Shown here: piece by piece, positions 7,738 to 14,046 of the stretch
How positions within the stretch are numbered: position 1 is the stretch's first letter
Layout of the letters: the number at the start of each line of letters is the position of its first letter
DNA from: Cyclobacteriaceae bacterium
GTDB lineage: Bacteria > Bacteroidota > Bacteroidia > Cytophagales > Cyclobacteriaceae
NCBI GenBank assembly: GCA_029861825.1
Contig: JAOTYN010000021.1
Location: forward strand, 1-18,329
Direction of reading: 5' to 3'
DNA: 18,329 bases
Position numbers and translations under genes: made by a program
The notes under the pieces: model-generated
Seen by the model: the letters and a program-made list of their open reading frames with translations, nothing else
What the model was told of the DNA's origin: nothing
Databases searched by the model: none

Positions 7738-8891
7738 AAAGCAATCCCTCCCGCTTGTTTTCCTATATCGGCGCTGGCCACTTTAGTTAAATTTTGTAGA
7801 TCCAACACGTCCACGGCTCCTGGCTCCCCTCCTATTCCCTCTACGGAAACAAAAGCGTATTTGCTGTCGGGTGTAATAGCAATACCATGAGACACTTTTC
7901 GGGTATTGGGGATCTTTGCCAGCTCTTTGCCAGTCTCCAAATCCCAAATGCCGGTGGCGCCTTCCGATTTATAGGTTACCACCATTTTCTTACCATCCGG
8001 GCTGACCTCCACGTTGTAGGGGCCTTTACCAGTAGAAAAACGATTGGTCACTTTCCAGGAGGCCAAATCAACTTCCAGCACCTCGTCAGTCCCATTTCCG
8101 GCTACATAAACCTTTTTTTGCTGAGGATGTGGAATCACCCAGGTCGGCTTTATTTTGCTGTGCTTCATGCCCGCCATTTTGCTGTGGTCCATTTTGCTGT
8201 GGTCCATCTTGGCGTGCTCAGTTTTGTCCTGGTCCATCTTGTCATGATCCATCTTGCTATGATCCATTTTGCTATGATCCATTTCGGCATGCATCTCCTG
8301 ATCATCCAGTTCCAAAACCCGGCTAACATTGAGGTTTAGGGCATCGATCTCAAATAATTCACCACTCATCATGGCCACGCTGTAATGTTTCATGCCATCC
8401 GGGCTAATGCGAGAACCATGAGGCATGGCTCCTGTAGTAATACGCTTTAACTCCGTCATGGTCTCCGGATCCACTACCGATACCGTACTGGGTACCATGT
8501 CGCCATGTAGGTTGAAATTCACGCAGTAGAGCAGCCCAGTGGCTATAGATATCTGCATAGTGGCGGGAAATAACCCCAGGGTAGTTTGGCCCACCACCTG
8601 GTTGGTCTCCGTGCTGAACTTGTAAATGGTGCCAAAGGGATTTCCGTGCGCCAGGGTCAAATACCAGTATTTACCATCAGGGCTTACCGTTAGACCATGG
8701 GGCCCTTCGATCTCCGCAGGCCAAATTCCTACCGGTATATCCAATACCGATTTAGCTTCCGTGCCATCAAATTTCACCAAGGATACCTCATCCTCAGATT
8801 CTGCGGCTACATACACATAATAGTCCTGCGCCTTTAATTGAAAAAGGGATAACAGGGCAGTGATCAATAATAACAGAGTTAGTTTCTTCAT
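7719..8891 (-). CDS. YncE/YVTN-like beta-propeller protein with a His/Met-rich MDHSK repeat insert
   Basis: The 390-residue protein has a signal peptide (1-22, LKAQ) and repeated SPDGK-type blades (GPHGLTVSPDGK at 63-74, HGSRISPDG at 158-166, VEVSPDGK at 294-301, HGIAITPDSK at 335-344). These are typical of YncE/cytochrome-d1-like propellers. Between blades, at residues 200-246, sits a low-complexity insert containing seven MDHSK-type pentapeptides. The insert adds about 8 His and 11 Met. MDHxxM repeats of this sort occur in copper-resistance proteins such as CopA/CopB, so copper or silver binding in the envelope is a reasonable inference. The gene follows the Ig/LVIVD gene with only 4 intervening bases and overlaps the barrel gene by 19. 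No cysteine- or haem-binding CxxCH motif is present. The propeller call is firm; the metal role is inferred. Confidence 0.85.
   Translation of the reverse strand: MKKLTLLLLITALLSLFQLKAQDYYVYVAAESEDEVSLVKFDGTEAKSVLDIPVGIWPAEIEGPHGLTVSPDGKYWYLTLAHGNPFGTIYKFSTETNQVVGQTTLGLFPATMQISIATGLLYCVNFNLHGDMVPSTVSVVDPETMTELKRITTGAMPHGSRISPDGMKHYSVAMMSGELFEIDALNLNVSRVLELDDQEMHAEMDHSKMDHSKMDHDKMDQDKTEHAKMDHSKMDHSKMAGMKHSKIKPTWVIPHPQQKKVYVAGNGTDEVLEVDLASWKVTNRFSTGKGPYNVEVSPDGKKMVVTYKSEGATGIWDLETGKELAKIPNTRKVSHGIAITPDSKYAFVSVEGIGGEPGAVDVLDLQNLTKVASADIGKQAGGIAFWKIDP
8178..8282 (-). repeat. Seven tandem 15-bp units encoding MDHSK-type pentapeptides
   Basis: Residues 204-238 of the propeller protein are seven in-phase pentapeptides: MDHSK, MDHSK, MDHDK, MDQDK, TEHAK, MDHSK, MDHSK. 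The full His/Met-rich tract extends from 8154 to 8294 with a degenerate MHAE before and MAGMKHSK after. Copy number could vary between strains by slippage. Confidence 0.9.
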
Positions 8892-8895
8892 AGCA

Positions 8896-10872
8896 CTAGT
8901 CGGTTTCCACGGTAGTTTCGGTGGGTGCGGGAGGGCTTAGTTTGGCCGCCCACAAGCCACTGTTCCAGTCTGAGTAAAATATATGTCCTTTGTATAGTTG
9001 AGCCCCCCAGGTAAATGGACTGTTGGCGATATATGCTTCCGGATCGCTGGGGATAATAAAGGCCATCTCCCGGCCTTGTTTGTACAGATCACCCATGAGC
9101 TCACCACTAATATCTACTACCCTTACTCCTCCGTTGTAAAAGGCCACGTAGAGCGTTTCGCCATCGATCCAATAGTTATGACTCCCTGCTCCGGGCACTT
9201 CAAATCGGGCGATCTCTTCGGGGTTATCCAAATCACTAAAGTCCACAAAGTGCAGGAAACCACCCGCAATATTGGGACCATTCATATTCAATCCATAGGG
9301 GAAGATCTCATCCCCCATCACCGCGTAGAATTTTCCGGTAGAAGGACTGGTGAAAGGAAGTGTGGCATGATGAGCCCCACTGGGGTATTTGTAAGAGGCG
9401 AATTGTACGGGATTTTCAGGCGAACCACCGGCTATACCGTTACCCACATCAACCATTTGAATGCCATCCGACCAATTCGAGGAATAAGCAATACCGTCCT
9501 CCACCCATACGTCGTGGATGGCATGCCCGGGGGTTTCCAATTCGAACTTGCTGACAATCCTGGGGTTTTGGGGATCCTCAATATTGATGATATAATATTT
9601 TTGCCCGGCACTAAGCGCGTATACGTGATCTTTGTAGATGAACAAATTATGCACGCCGCCAGTGAGGTTTTCAGTAAAGGTGCTGATGATATTCACATCT
9701 CCGGGGTTGCGCACATCCAGGATCACAATACCGTTCTTGCGATTGCTGGCACCTTCACGGCTGATGATACAAATGGTCCCATCTTCAGAAACCTTAACAT
9801 CATTGACCGTGCGGGCATCTACCTGAATGCTATCAATGAGGGAGATGTTAGCAGGATCGGTAACATCCCAGAAGTAAGCAGTGCCATCAGCTCCCCAGGT
9901 TCCGGTTACCCCGTAGTCCCGTCCATCGATCCCTTGCCAAATCCAAAAATCGGAGGTGTGTTTGTCATTGACCAGGCCTTTGCCCACCAACTCGATCTCC
10001 CTTTTGACATTACGAGGGATTACGTTAACCGACATACGGGCCACATGAGGACCCGAAGCCACGGCTACCGCATAGAGACCCGGTTCGTCCGCTACAAACC
10101 TGCCATCTTGCTTTATAAGCCCGGAAGCATTGGAGCTCACGTCATAAGAATTGCCCTCAAATGAAAAATGCAAAGGAACATCGCTAAGTGGTTTACCTTT
10201 TTTATCAAACGCGGATGCCTTAAAGTGAAAAACATCTCCGGTGCGCGCTTCCTGCTTGTCGGAGGCTATCTCCAGCCGTACAACAGGATTGGCTACCACC
10301 TCTACCTGCAAAGAGGTTTCAATTCCTTCCACTGAAGCCTTCAAAGTGCCTTTACCAGGTTTTTTAGCGGTTAAGTTGTAGTAGTCGTCGAATTCCAGAA
10401 TATCGGATTGGGGAGTGCTCAATACAGCTTTTACATCTTCCCTCTCAAATTCCTTCTCATCCAGGATCTTTATATTCAGAGGTATGGTAGTTCCTGCATA
10501 CAACCTCTGGGGTATCTCCCCGATTTCAACTTTAGCCAAGGGGGGAAATTTTACTTCAACAGGTATGTCTTTTCTCAAGAAATTGCCCTGAGCATCCGGT
10601 GAAATTACGATCACCGTGTGATTTCCGGGTTCGTGAGCAGTTACCACTCCCACAGAATCCACCGAAAGTGAGTTGCGGGTAAAATACCGCACGGCACGTT
10701 CATTTTGGATTTGACCGGAACCATCCACTACAACTGCTTTTAATGAAGCCGTCTCATCTACATGCATCACCAATTTTTCAGGGGTTACCTCTATTCGCGC
10801 TTCCTGAGCCTGCAGCGTGAGGCTGCAAATATAGAGGAATACAACAAAGCCTTTGACCTTTAGTTTCATCAT
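8896..10872 (-). CDS. Exported Ig-like plus LVIVD-repeat protein
   Basis: This 658-residue protein has a signal peptide (about 1-22, LQAQ) and three N-terminal bacterial Ig-like (BIG2-type) domains at about 24-107, 111-195 and 197-290. Their openings read RIEVTPEKLVMHVDET, KVEIGEIPQRLYAGTT and RLEIASDKQEARTGD. A C-terminal LVIVD propeller region follows (about 295-640) with DVTDPANI, DVRNPGDV, NIEDPQNP, MVDVGNG, DFSDLDNP and VVDISGE strand ends. Conserved His-led strands (VHNLFIYKD, IHDVWVED, SHNYWIDG) match those of the lipoprotein at 2190. It lacks a lipobox and a C-terminal type IX sorting domain, so it is probably periplasmic, or surface-located by another route. It is the first gene of an operon with the His/Met-rich propeller (4-base gap) and the barrel. 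Function is unknown. The upstream 93 bases shared with the divergent gene at 10966 show no TAnnTTTG on this strand. Confidence 0.87.
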   Translation of the reverse strand: MMKLKVKGFVVFLYICSLTLQAQEARIEVTPEKLVMHVDETASLKAVVVDGSGQIQNERAVRYFTRNSLSVDSVGVVTAHEPGNHTVIVISPDAQGNFLRKDIPVEVKFPPLAKVEIGEIPQRLYAGTTIPLNIKILDEKEFEREDVKAVLSTPQSDILEFDDYYNLTAKKPGKGTLKASVEGIETSLQVEVVANPVVRLEIASDKQEARTGDVFHFKASAFDKKGKPLSDVPLHFSFEGNSYDVSSNASGLIKQDGRFVADEPGLYAVAVASGPHVARMSVNVIPRNVKREIELVGKGLVNDKHTSDFWIWQGIDGRDYGVTGTWGADGTAYFWDVTDPANISLIDSIQVDARTVNDVKVSEDGTICIISREGASNRKNGIVILDVRNPGDVNIISTFTENLTGGVHNLFIYKDHVYALSAGQKYYIINIEDPQNPRIVSKFELETPGHAIHDVWVEDGIAYSSNWSDGIQMVDVGNGIAGGSPENPVQFASYKYPSGAHHATLPFTSPSTGKFYAVMGDEIFPYGLNMNGPNIAGGFLHFVDFSDLDNPEEIARFEVPGAGSHNYWIDGETLYVAFYNGGVRVVDISGELMGDLYKQGREMAFIIPSDPEAYIANSPFTWGAQLYKGHIFYSDWNSGLWAAKLSPPAPTETTVETD

Positions 10873-10965
10873 TTAATTTGAGTTAAGGGATTTGAATTTA
10901 GTAAAAATCCGTAATATACCGGGGCCATAATTCCGGACTTTACAGAATTCTAAACGCTATAATTT

Positions 10966-11499
10966 ATGAAAACCCTTCATTACCCTGTTCTGCTTACCCT
11001 TTTACTCCTCCCAATTTGCTTGCATGCCCAAGATCCAGAGATGGTGGAGGTGAATCAGGAAGATGTCCAATCACTGGATAGTATTGTTGAAGCTCTTTAC
11101 GGAGTAATTTCCGGTGAAAAAGGTGAGGCCCGGGACTGGAATCGGTTTCTGAGTCTTTTTAAGCCCGGAGCACAACTTATTCCCAGCGGGCTCGATGGAG
11201 AGAACATTGGCACCCGTTACATGTCCCCTCAAGATTACGTAGACCGCTCCGGGTCCTGGCTGGTGGAGAATGGGTTTTTTGAGGTGGAGATCGCCAGAAA
11301 GGAACTGCATTTTGGGAGTATGACCCACATTTGGAGTACTTACGAAAGCCGTCGGACCGCCAGCGATCCCGAACCTTTTGCCCGTGGAATAAACAGTATT
11401 CAATTGATCAATGATGGCAATCGATGGTGGATTGTTAATATCTACTGGACTGCAGAACGGGATGACTTACCTATTCCACAGGAGTATCTTCCCGAATAG
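10966..11499 (+). CDS. Exported NTF2-like (SnoaL/DUF4440-type) protein
   Basis: The 177-residue protein has a signal peptide (about 1-22, LHAQ). The mature domain starts with a helix (SLDSIVEALYGVISGEKGEARDWNRF), continues with an FKPGAQLIP strand and ends with NSIQLINDGNRWWIVNIYW. That is the usual closing beta-hairpin of NTF2-like, SnoaL or DUF4440 domains. These folds form a cone-shaped pocket and often dimerise. Without recognisable catalytic residues a specific reaction cannot be assigned. The ATG at 10966 gives the signal peptide directly. Its last 29 bases overlap the 3' end of the convergent CPBP protease gene. It is divergent from the Ig/LVIVD operon and could share regulatory sequence with it in the 93-base gap, where I see no clear promoter. 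Confidence 0.75.
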   Translation: MKTLHYPVLLTLLLLPICLHAQDPEMVEVNQEDVQSLDSIVEALYGVISGEKGEARDWNRFLSLFKPGAQLIPSGLDGENIGTRYMSPQDYVDRSGSWLVENGFFEVEIARKELHFGSMTHIWSTYESRRTASDPEPFARGINSIQLINDGNRWWIVNIYWTAERDDLPIPQEYLPE

Positions 11500-12052
11500 C
11501 CGGCTGGTAACTGACCGTAAGATAACGTAATAGCACCACATCAATGAGGGTATGAGCGGCCATGGCGGGCACTAAACCCATAAAATCCGCTAAATATCCC
11601 AAAACCGCTATTACTATCACCATAAATATGCCGTATAGGGAAAGACGCAGGTTAAAAGGTGACAGGTAACCGTGAAGGAACACAAATAATATTGAGGTGG
11701 GCCAAACTCCTAAAAGCGGTTGTACAGATCCCCGGAACAACAGCTCTTCGCCTATTCCCGCGCAAAGAGATATTATCCAGATCTCCCACCAGTTCAGCTG
11801 CATAGGGCCTAAAATATCCCTGAATTTGGTACTGACAGGCTCGAAATAGGCGGTGGTGACCAATTGTTTGGCTAGATAACCCCATAACAAGCCCGAGAAC
11901 ACACCTGCCAGGAGCTGTATTCCAAAAGGTTGGTATCCCATAATCTTTACCCACAAGGAGATCCCCACCACTTTTGTTGACAGTAGCCAAGCAATGGTAG
12001 AAAAGACCATCAATGAGCCTGCCGCCAGGCCTAAGAATGCGTTCTTACTCAC
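11471..12052 (-). CDS. CPBP-family intramembrane glutamic endopeptidase
   Basis: The 193-residue hydrophobic protein has several membrane segments and all three CPBP (CaaX protease and bacteriocin-processing, Abi) motifs. They are EELLFR at 102-107 (catalytic Glu pair plus Arg), F123-x3-His127 in FVFLHG, and His167-x3-Asp171 in HTLID. Members cleave substrates within the membrane; in bacteria roles range from bacteriocin self-immunity to protein processing, and no substrate is evident here. The start is GTG at 12050-12052, since an in-frame stop lies 12 bases further upstream. The next in-frame ATG, at residue 15, would remove part of the first membrane segment. The C-terminal coding end overlaps the convergent NTF2-like gene by 29 bases. 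Confidence 0.88.
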   Translation of the reverse strand: MSKNAFLGLAAGSLMVFSTIAWLLSTKVVGISLWVKIMGYQPFGIQLLAGVFSGLLWGYLAKQLVTTAYFEPVSTKFRDILGPMQLNWWEIWIISLCAGIGEELLFRGSVQPLLGVWPTSILFVFLHGYLSPFNLRLSLYGIFMVIVIAVLGYLADFMGLVPAMAAHTLIDVVLLRYLTVSYQPAIREDTPVE

Positions 12053-12114
12053 AGGGTGGTAATTTTAAGTATCTCCTCAATCCTTTCTGTTGTAATTTTT
12101 GGCCCCAATTTCAA

Positions 12115-12145
12115 TTTTAATCCCCTTTCAATGGGCTTATTTTTG
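12115..12145 (+). promoter_or_regulatory. Candidate promoter for the small lipoprotein gene
   Basis: TATTTTTG at 12138-12145 matches the -7 consensus TAnnTTTG, and TTTT at 12115-12118 matches -33 TTTG in 3 of 4 positions with the canonical 19-base spacer. Transcription would start about 40 bases before the ATG at 12193. It is the best-spaced promoter candidate in the window and supports the short gene downstream. Confidence 0.5.
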
Positions 12146-12192
12146 TATTTCTAGTTAGGTGGACAGGTAAGTGAAATTATAATCAGTTCTAA

Positions 12193-12327
12193 ATGAGATT
12201 ACTAAAAGGAATGCTGGCATGTCTGGCCGCATTATTTTTTCTAGGTTATGTAAACAGCTGTGATTCAGAGTCTTCCAATCAAATTGTAGATAAATCTATT
12301 CCCACGGAAACCGTTCAAGTTCAATAA
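12193..12327 (+). CDS. Small 44-residue lipoprotein
   Basis: This short frame (ATG 12193, TAA 12325-12327) encodes a lipoprotein signal peptide: a basic n-region with Arg2 and Lys5, a hydrophobic core at about residues 7-20, and V-N-S-Cys with Cys23 as the likely lipidated residue. A 22-residue, Ser- and acid-rich mature tail follows (CDSESSNQIVDKS...). The signal peptide plus a well-placed promoter argue that it is real despite its size. I do not recognise a family. It lies between the divergent CPBP gene and the 13-residue-repeat gene, 75 bases ahead of the latter on the same strand, so the two could be cotranscribed. It may be an entericidin-like or accessory envelope lipoprotein, but that comparison rests only on size. 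A chance frame cannot be excluded. Confidence 0.55.
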   Translation: MRLLKGMLACLAALFFLGYVNSCDSESSNQIVDKSIPTETVQVQ

Positions 12328-12346
12328 TTTTTCACAGGAAATTAAA

Positions 12347-12379
12347 CCTTTAGGGCCTTTAGGTATCCAAGGGATATCT
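12347..12379 (+). other. Leader direct repeat and hairpin upstream of the repeat-protein gene
   Basis: CCTTTAGG occurs twice (12347-12354 and 12356-12363), 9 bases apart. It runs into a stem of AGGTATCC (12361-12368) and GGATATCT (12372-12379) around a 3-base AAG loop, all eight pairs forming with one G-T wobble. No T tract follows, so it is not an intrinsic terminator. It could be a leader structure or an operator-like palindrome 23 bases before the ATG at 12403. Confidence 0.4.
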
Positions 12380-12402
12380 GAACAACAACAATAGAATTCA
12401 TT

Positions 12403-13101
12403 ATGAAAAGGTATATAACATATTTTTTAAGTGCATCCATGGCATTTTTTCTTTCGGCTTCACTGGCATTCGGACAAAACGATATCACCAAAAAGAAGAA
12501 AGTTTATAAGGATGACCAGGGGAACGTAACGGTAATTAAATCTGCCAAAGACGGAGAAGGTAATCAAAAGGTTATAGTAAATCGAAAAGAAGCAGACGGA
12601 GATGTGAAACGAGCGGTTGGTGTAAACACCGCTGATGGCGATAAGTATAGAGCTGCTGGTGTAAACAAGGCCGACGGTACTAAAAAAAGAGCGGCTGGTG
12701 TAAACAAAGCCGATGGTACTAAGAAGCGTGCGGTTGGCGTAAACCAAGCCGATGGCGATAAATACCGGGCTGCCGGGGTGAATCAGGCCGATGGAGACAA
12801 GTATCGCGCTGCTGGTGTAAATAAGGCCGACGGTACTAAGAAAAGAGCAGTTGGTGTAAACAAAGCCGATGGTACTAAGAAACGTGCTGCTGGGGTAAAC
12901 AAGCCTGATGGCACCAAGAAAAGAGCTGCAGGCGTAAACAAGCCTGATGGCACTAAGAAAAGAGCTGCAGGCGTAAACAAGCCCGATGGCACTAAGAAAA
13001 GAGTAAAAGCGGTAAAACGTCCGGATGGATCTACCACCAAGCGGGCCGCGGTAAAGAAGCCTAACGGCACCGTTCACCGACGACGTATCAAGAGAAACTA
13101 A
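12403..13101 (+). CDS. Secreted basic protein of 13-residue tandem repeats
   Basis: The 232-residue protein has a signal peptide (about 1-25, ending LAFGQ). A degenerate lead-in (26-69) is followed by ten uninterrupted 13-residue units (70-199) of the form R-A-A/V-G-V-N-K/Q/T-A/P-D-G-T-K-K or ...D-G-D-K-Y. A decayed end (200-232) reads RPDGSTTKR, KPNGTVHRRR. Each unit carries one Arg, one to three Lys and one or two Asp, so the mature protein is strongly basic. The regular G-V-N and D-G turns suggest a beta-hairpin or solenoid-like array rather than disorder. I do not recognise a family and see no catalytic residues or cysteines. A basic exported repeat protein may bind polyanions such as polysaccharide, lipopolysaccharide or extracellular DNA, but this is speculation. 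A strong terminator follows 22 bases after the stop codon. Confidence 0.8.
   Translation: MKRYITYFLSASMAFFLSASLAFGQNDITKKKKVYKDDQGNVTVIKSAKDGEGNQKVIVNRKEADGDVKRAVGVNTADGDKYRAAGVNKADGTKKRAAGVNKADGTKKRAVGVNQADGDKYRAAGVNQADGDKYRAAGVNKADGTKKRAVGVNKADGTKKRAAGVNKPDGTKKRAAGVNKPDGTKKRAAGVNKPDGTKKRVKAVKRPDGSTTKRAAVKKPNGTVHRRRIKRN
12610..12999 (+). repeat. Ten tandem 39-bp coding repeats
   Basis: Ten units of exactly 39 bases, in phase with the reading frame, start at 12610, 12649, 12688, 12727, 12766, 12805, 12844, 12883, 12922 and 12961. Units 9 and 10 differ at a single base (CCT/CCC), which points to recent duplication. Units 1, 4 and 5 are of the DGDKY type and the others of the DGTKK type. Units 8-10 have Pro instead of Ala before Asp-Gly. 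Confidence 0.95.
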
Positions 13102-13123
13102 TTCTCCATATATAAATCAATTG

Positions 13124-13152
13124 GCTCGAAGTTCGCTTCGGGCTTTTTTTTT
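13124..13152 (+). terminator. Rho-independent terminator after the repeat-protein gene
   Basis: GCTCGAAG (13124-13131), loop TTCG, CTTCGGGC (13136-13143), then nine T (13144-13152). All eight stem pairs form, one of them G-T. The tract lies 22 bases after the stop at 13101 and separates this gene from the DUF952 gene. Confidence 0.92.
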
Positions 13153-13185
13153 ATGCCTAAAACTAGCCCATAGCTTATTTTAGTC

Positions 13186-13193
13186 TAGTTTTG
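13186..13193 (+). promoter_or_regulatory. Candidate -7 promoter element for the DUF952 gene
   Basis: TAGTTTTG matches TAnnTTTG exactly, directly after the terminator. No -33 TTTG is seen at 17-20 bases upstream. If used, the leader before the TTG start at 13210 would be only about 10 bases. Confidence 0.4.
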
Positions 13194-13209
13194 TAGAAAA
13201 GAAAACCTC

Positions 13210-13953
13210 TTGAATTCTAGCGAAGTCATAACCGCTTTTTGTTATCTGGAAACAGTTGATGACGAAAGAAATAAAGCATTGCTTACAGAAAAGCGGTTGG
13301 TAATAGTGGAAAAAGGGAAAGCACAAGGCTTCGATCTCCCGCAAATCAAGAATTTGAACTTCGAGCACCGTAAACCCATGCTTTACCTGCTAGCAGGTGG
13401 TATCATGGTGCCTTTTACCGCCTTGGCCTACTACCGGGACTTCCTGGACCCTTTCCCTACTCTGGTATTGCTAATATCCGGCCTATTTGCCCTGTACTTC
13501 GGCTGGCAAGGATATGATGTACTATCGATCGATTTGTTCACCCATCAACGTGACTTCCCTATTAAATCCGTGAGCGCCAACCTAAAGGCTTTTGTCGACT
13601 TTACTTTGCGTCACCTTCCCGTCAATAGCCACTTGGATTTGAGTCAAGAGAAAATGATCTATCACCTCACCACTAAAAGTCAATGGAAAGTAATTCAGAA
13701 AAAGAATCACTTTGCAGTGCCGGGTCCCGATCCGTTTATTCACGCTTCCGAGCACCATCAGATACCAGGAACGCTGTTTAAGTATTTTCAGGATAAAAAA
13801 GATATTTTGCTCCTGACCATTGATCCCCTGAAAGTAGCAGTGGAAATTAAATATGAAGACACTACGGGTGCGGGTGAACTTTACCCCCATATTTATGGAC
13901 CACTCAACCTGGATGCCATTGAAAAGATAAATGAAATGCCAATAACGACTTGA
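13210..13953 (+). CDS. Membrane protein with C-terminal DUF952 domain
   Basis: The 247-residue protein has three parts. Residues 5-50 (KALLTEKRLVIVEKGK...) resemble the start of a bacterial PH-like domain. Residues 57-75 and 82-100 are two membrane segments forming a hairpin, with both ends predicted cytoplasmic from the basic HRK before the first. Residues 149-243 match DUF952: MIYHLTTKSQW (His152), PFIHASEHHQIPG (His178), DILLLTIDP, YEDTTGAGELYPHIYGPL (His227) and LDAI. DUF952 is, to my recollection, placed in the ADP-ribosyltransferase-like clan, with no defined substrate. DUF952 is usually a stand-alone protein of about 100-120 residues, so this membrane-fused form is unusual. The start is TTG at 13210, because an in-frame stop lies 24 bases upstream and the first ATG (13378) would delete the N-terminal domain. 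It has a terminator before it and the lipid-synthesis genes after it. Confidence 0.78.
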   Translation: MNSSEVITAFCYLETVDDERNKALLTEKRLVIVEKGKAQGFDLPQIKNLNFEHRKPMLYLLAGGIMVPFTALAYYRDFLDPFPTLVLLISGLFALYFGWQGYDVLSIDLFTHQRDFPIKSVSANLKAFVDFTLRHLPVNSHLDLSQEKMIYHLTTKSQWKVIQKKNHFAVPGPDPFIHASEHHQIPGTLFKYFQDKKDILLLTIDPLKVAVEIKYEDTTGAGELYPHIYGPLNLDAIEKINEMPITT

Positions 13954-13999
13954 TTGGCAAACAAGCACTGAAATTTAGCGACTAAATCCCCGCTAACTT

Positions 14000-14027
14000 T
14001 TGAAAGTTTAACATTTTCCTATCTTTG
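14000..14027 (+). promoter_or_regulatory. Candidate promoter for the acyltransferase-gpsA pair
   Basis: TATCTTTG (14020-14027) is a perfect TAnnTTTG, with TTG at 14000-14002 and a 17-base spacer, within the range reported for Bacteroidetes. Transcription would begin about 14 bases before the ATG at 14047. Confidence 0.5.
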
Positions 14028-14046
14028 GGTTTGATGGAATGCCAGC

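Noticed and set aside
8154..8294. 15-bp tandem repeat considered as a CRISPR-like or non-coding repeat
   Set aside because: Units are contiguous with no spacers and in phase with the coding frame of a propeller protein.
8129..8326. Small + strand frame rich in Cys-Cys-Gly-Pro, resembling a metallothionein
   Set aside because: The cysteine pattern is simply the reverse complement of the MDHSK-encoding repeat; it has no start context or conservation argument of its own.
8998..10164. Long 388-codon open frame on the + strand opposite the Ig/LVIVD gene
   Set aside because: It mirrors a well-supported gene with signal peptide, Ig and LVIVD domains; its own translation has no signal, domain or promoter and looks like an antisense shadow.
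12328..12402. Hairpin at 12361-12379 as a terminator of the small lipoprotein gene
   Set aside because: The stem is A/T-rich, the loop is only 3 bases and an A/C-rich stretch follows instead of a T tract.
12460..13077. Open frames on the minus strand across the 39-bp repeat array (also 12783-13070)
   Set aside because: The repeat length is a multiple of three, so any stop-free unit stays open in every copy. The + strand frame has the signal peptide and the terminator.
13954..14046. Weak AGCG...CGCT inverted repeat between the DUF952 and acyltransferase genes as a terminator
   Set aside because: Only four base pairs around a 10-base loop and no T tract.
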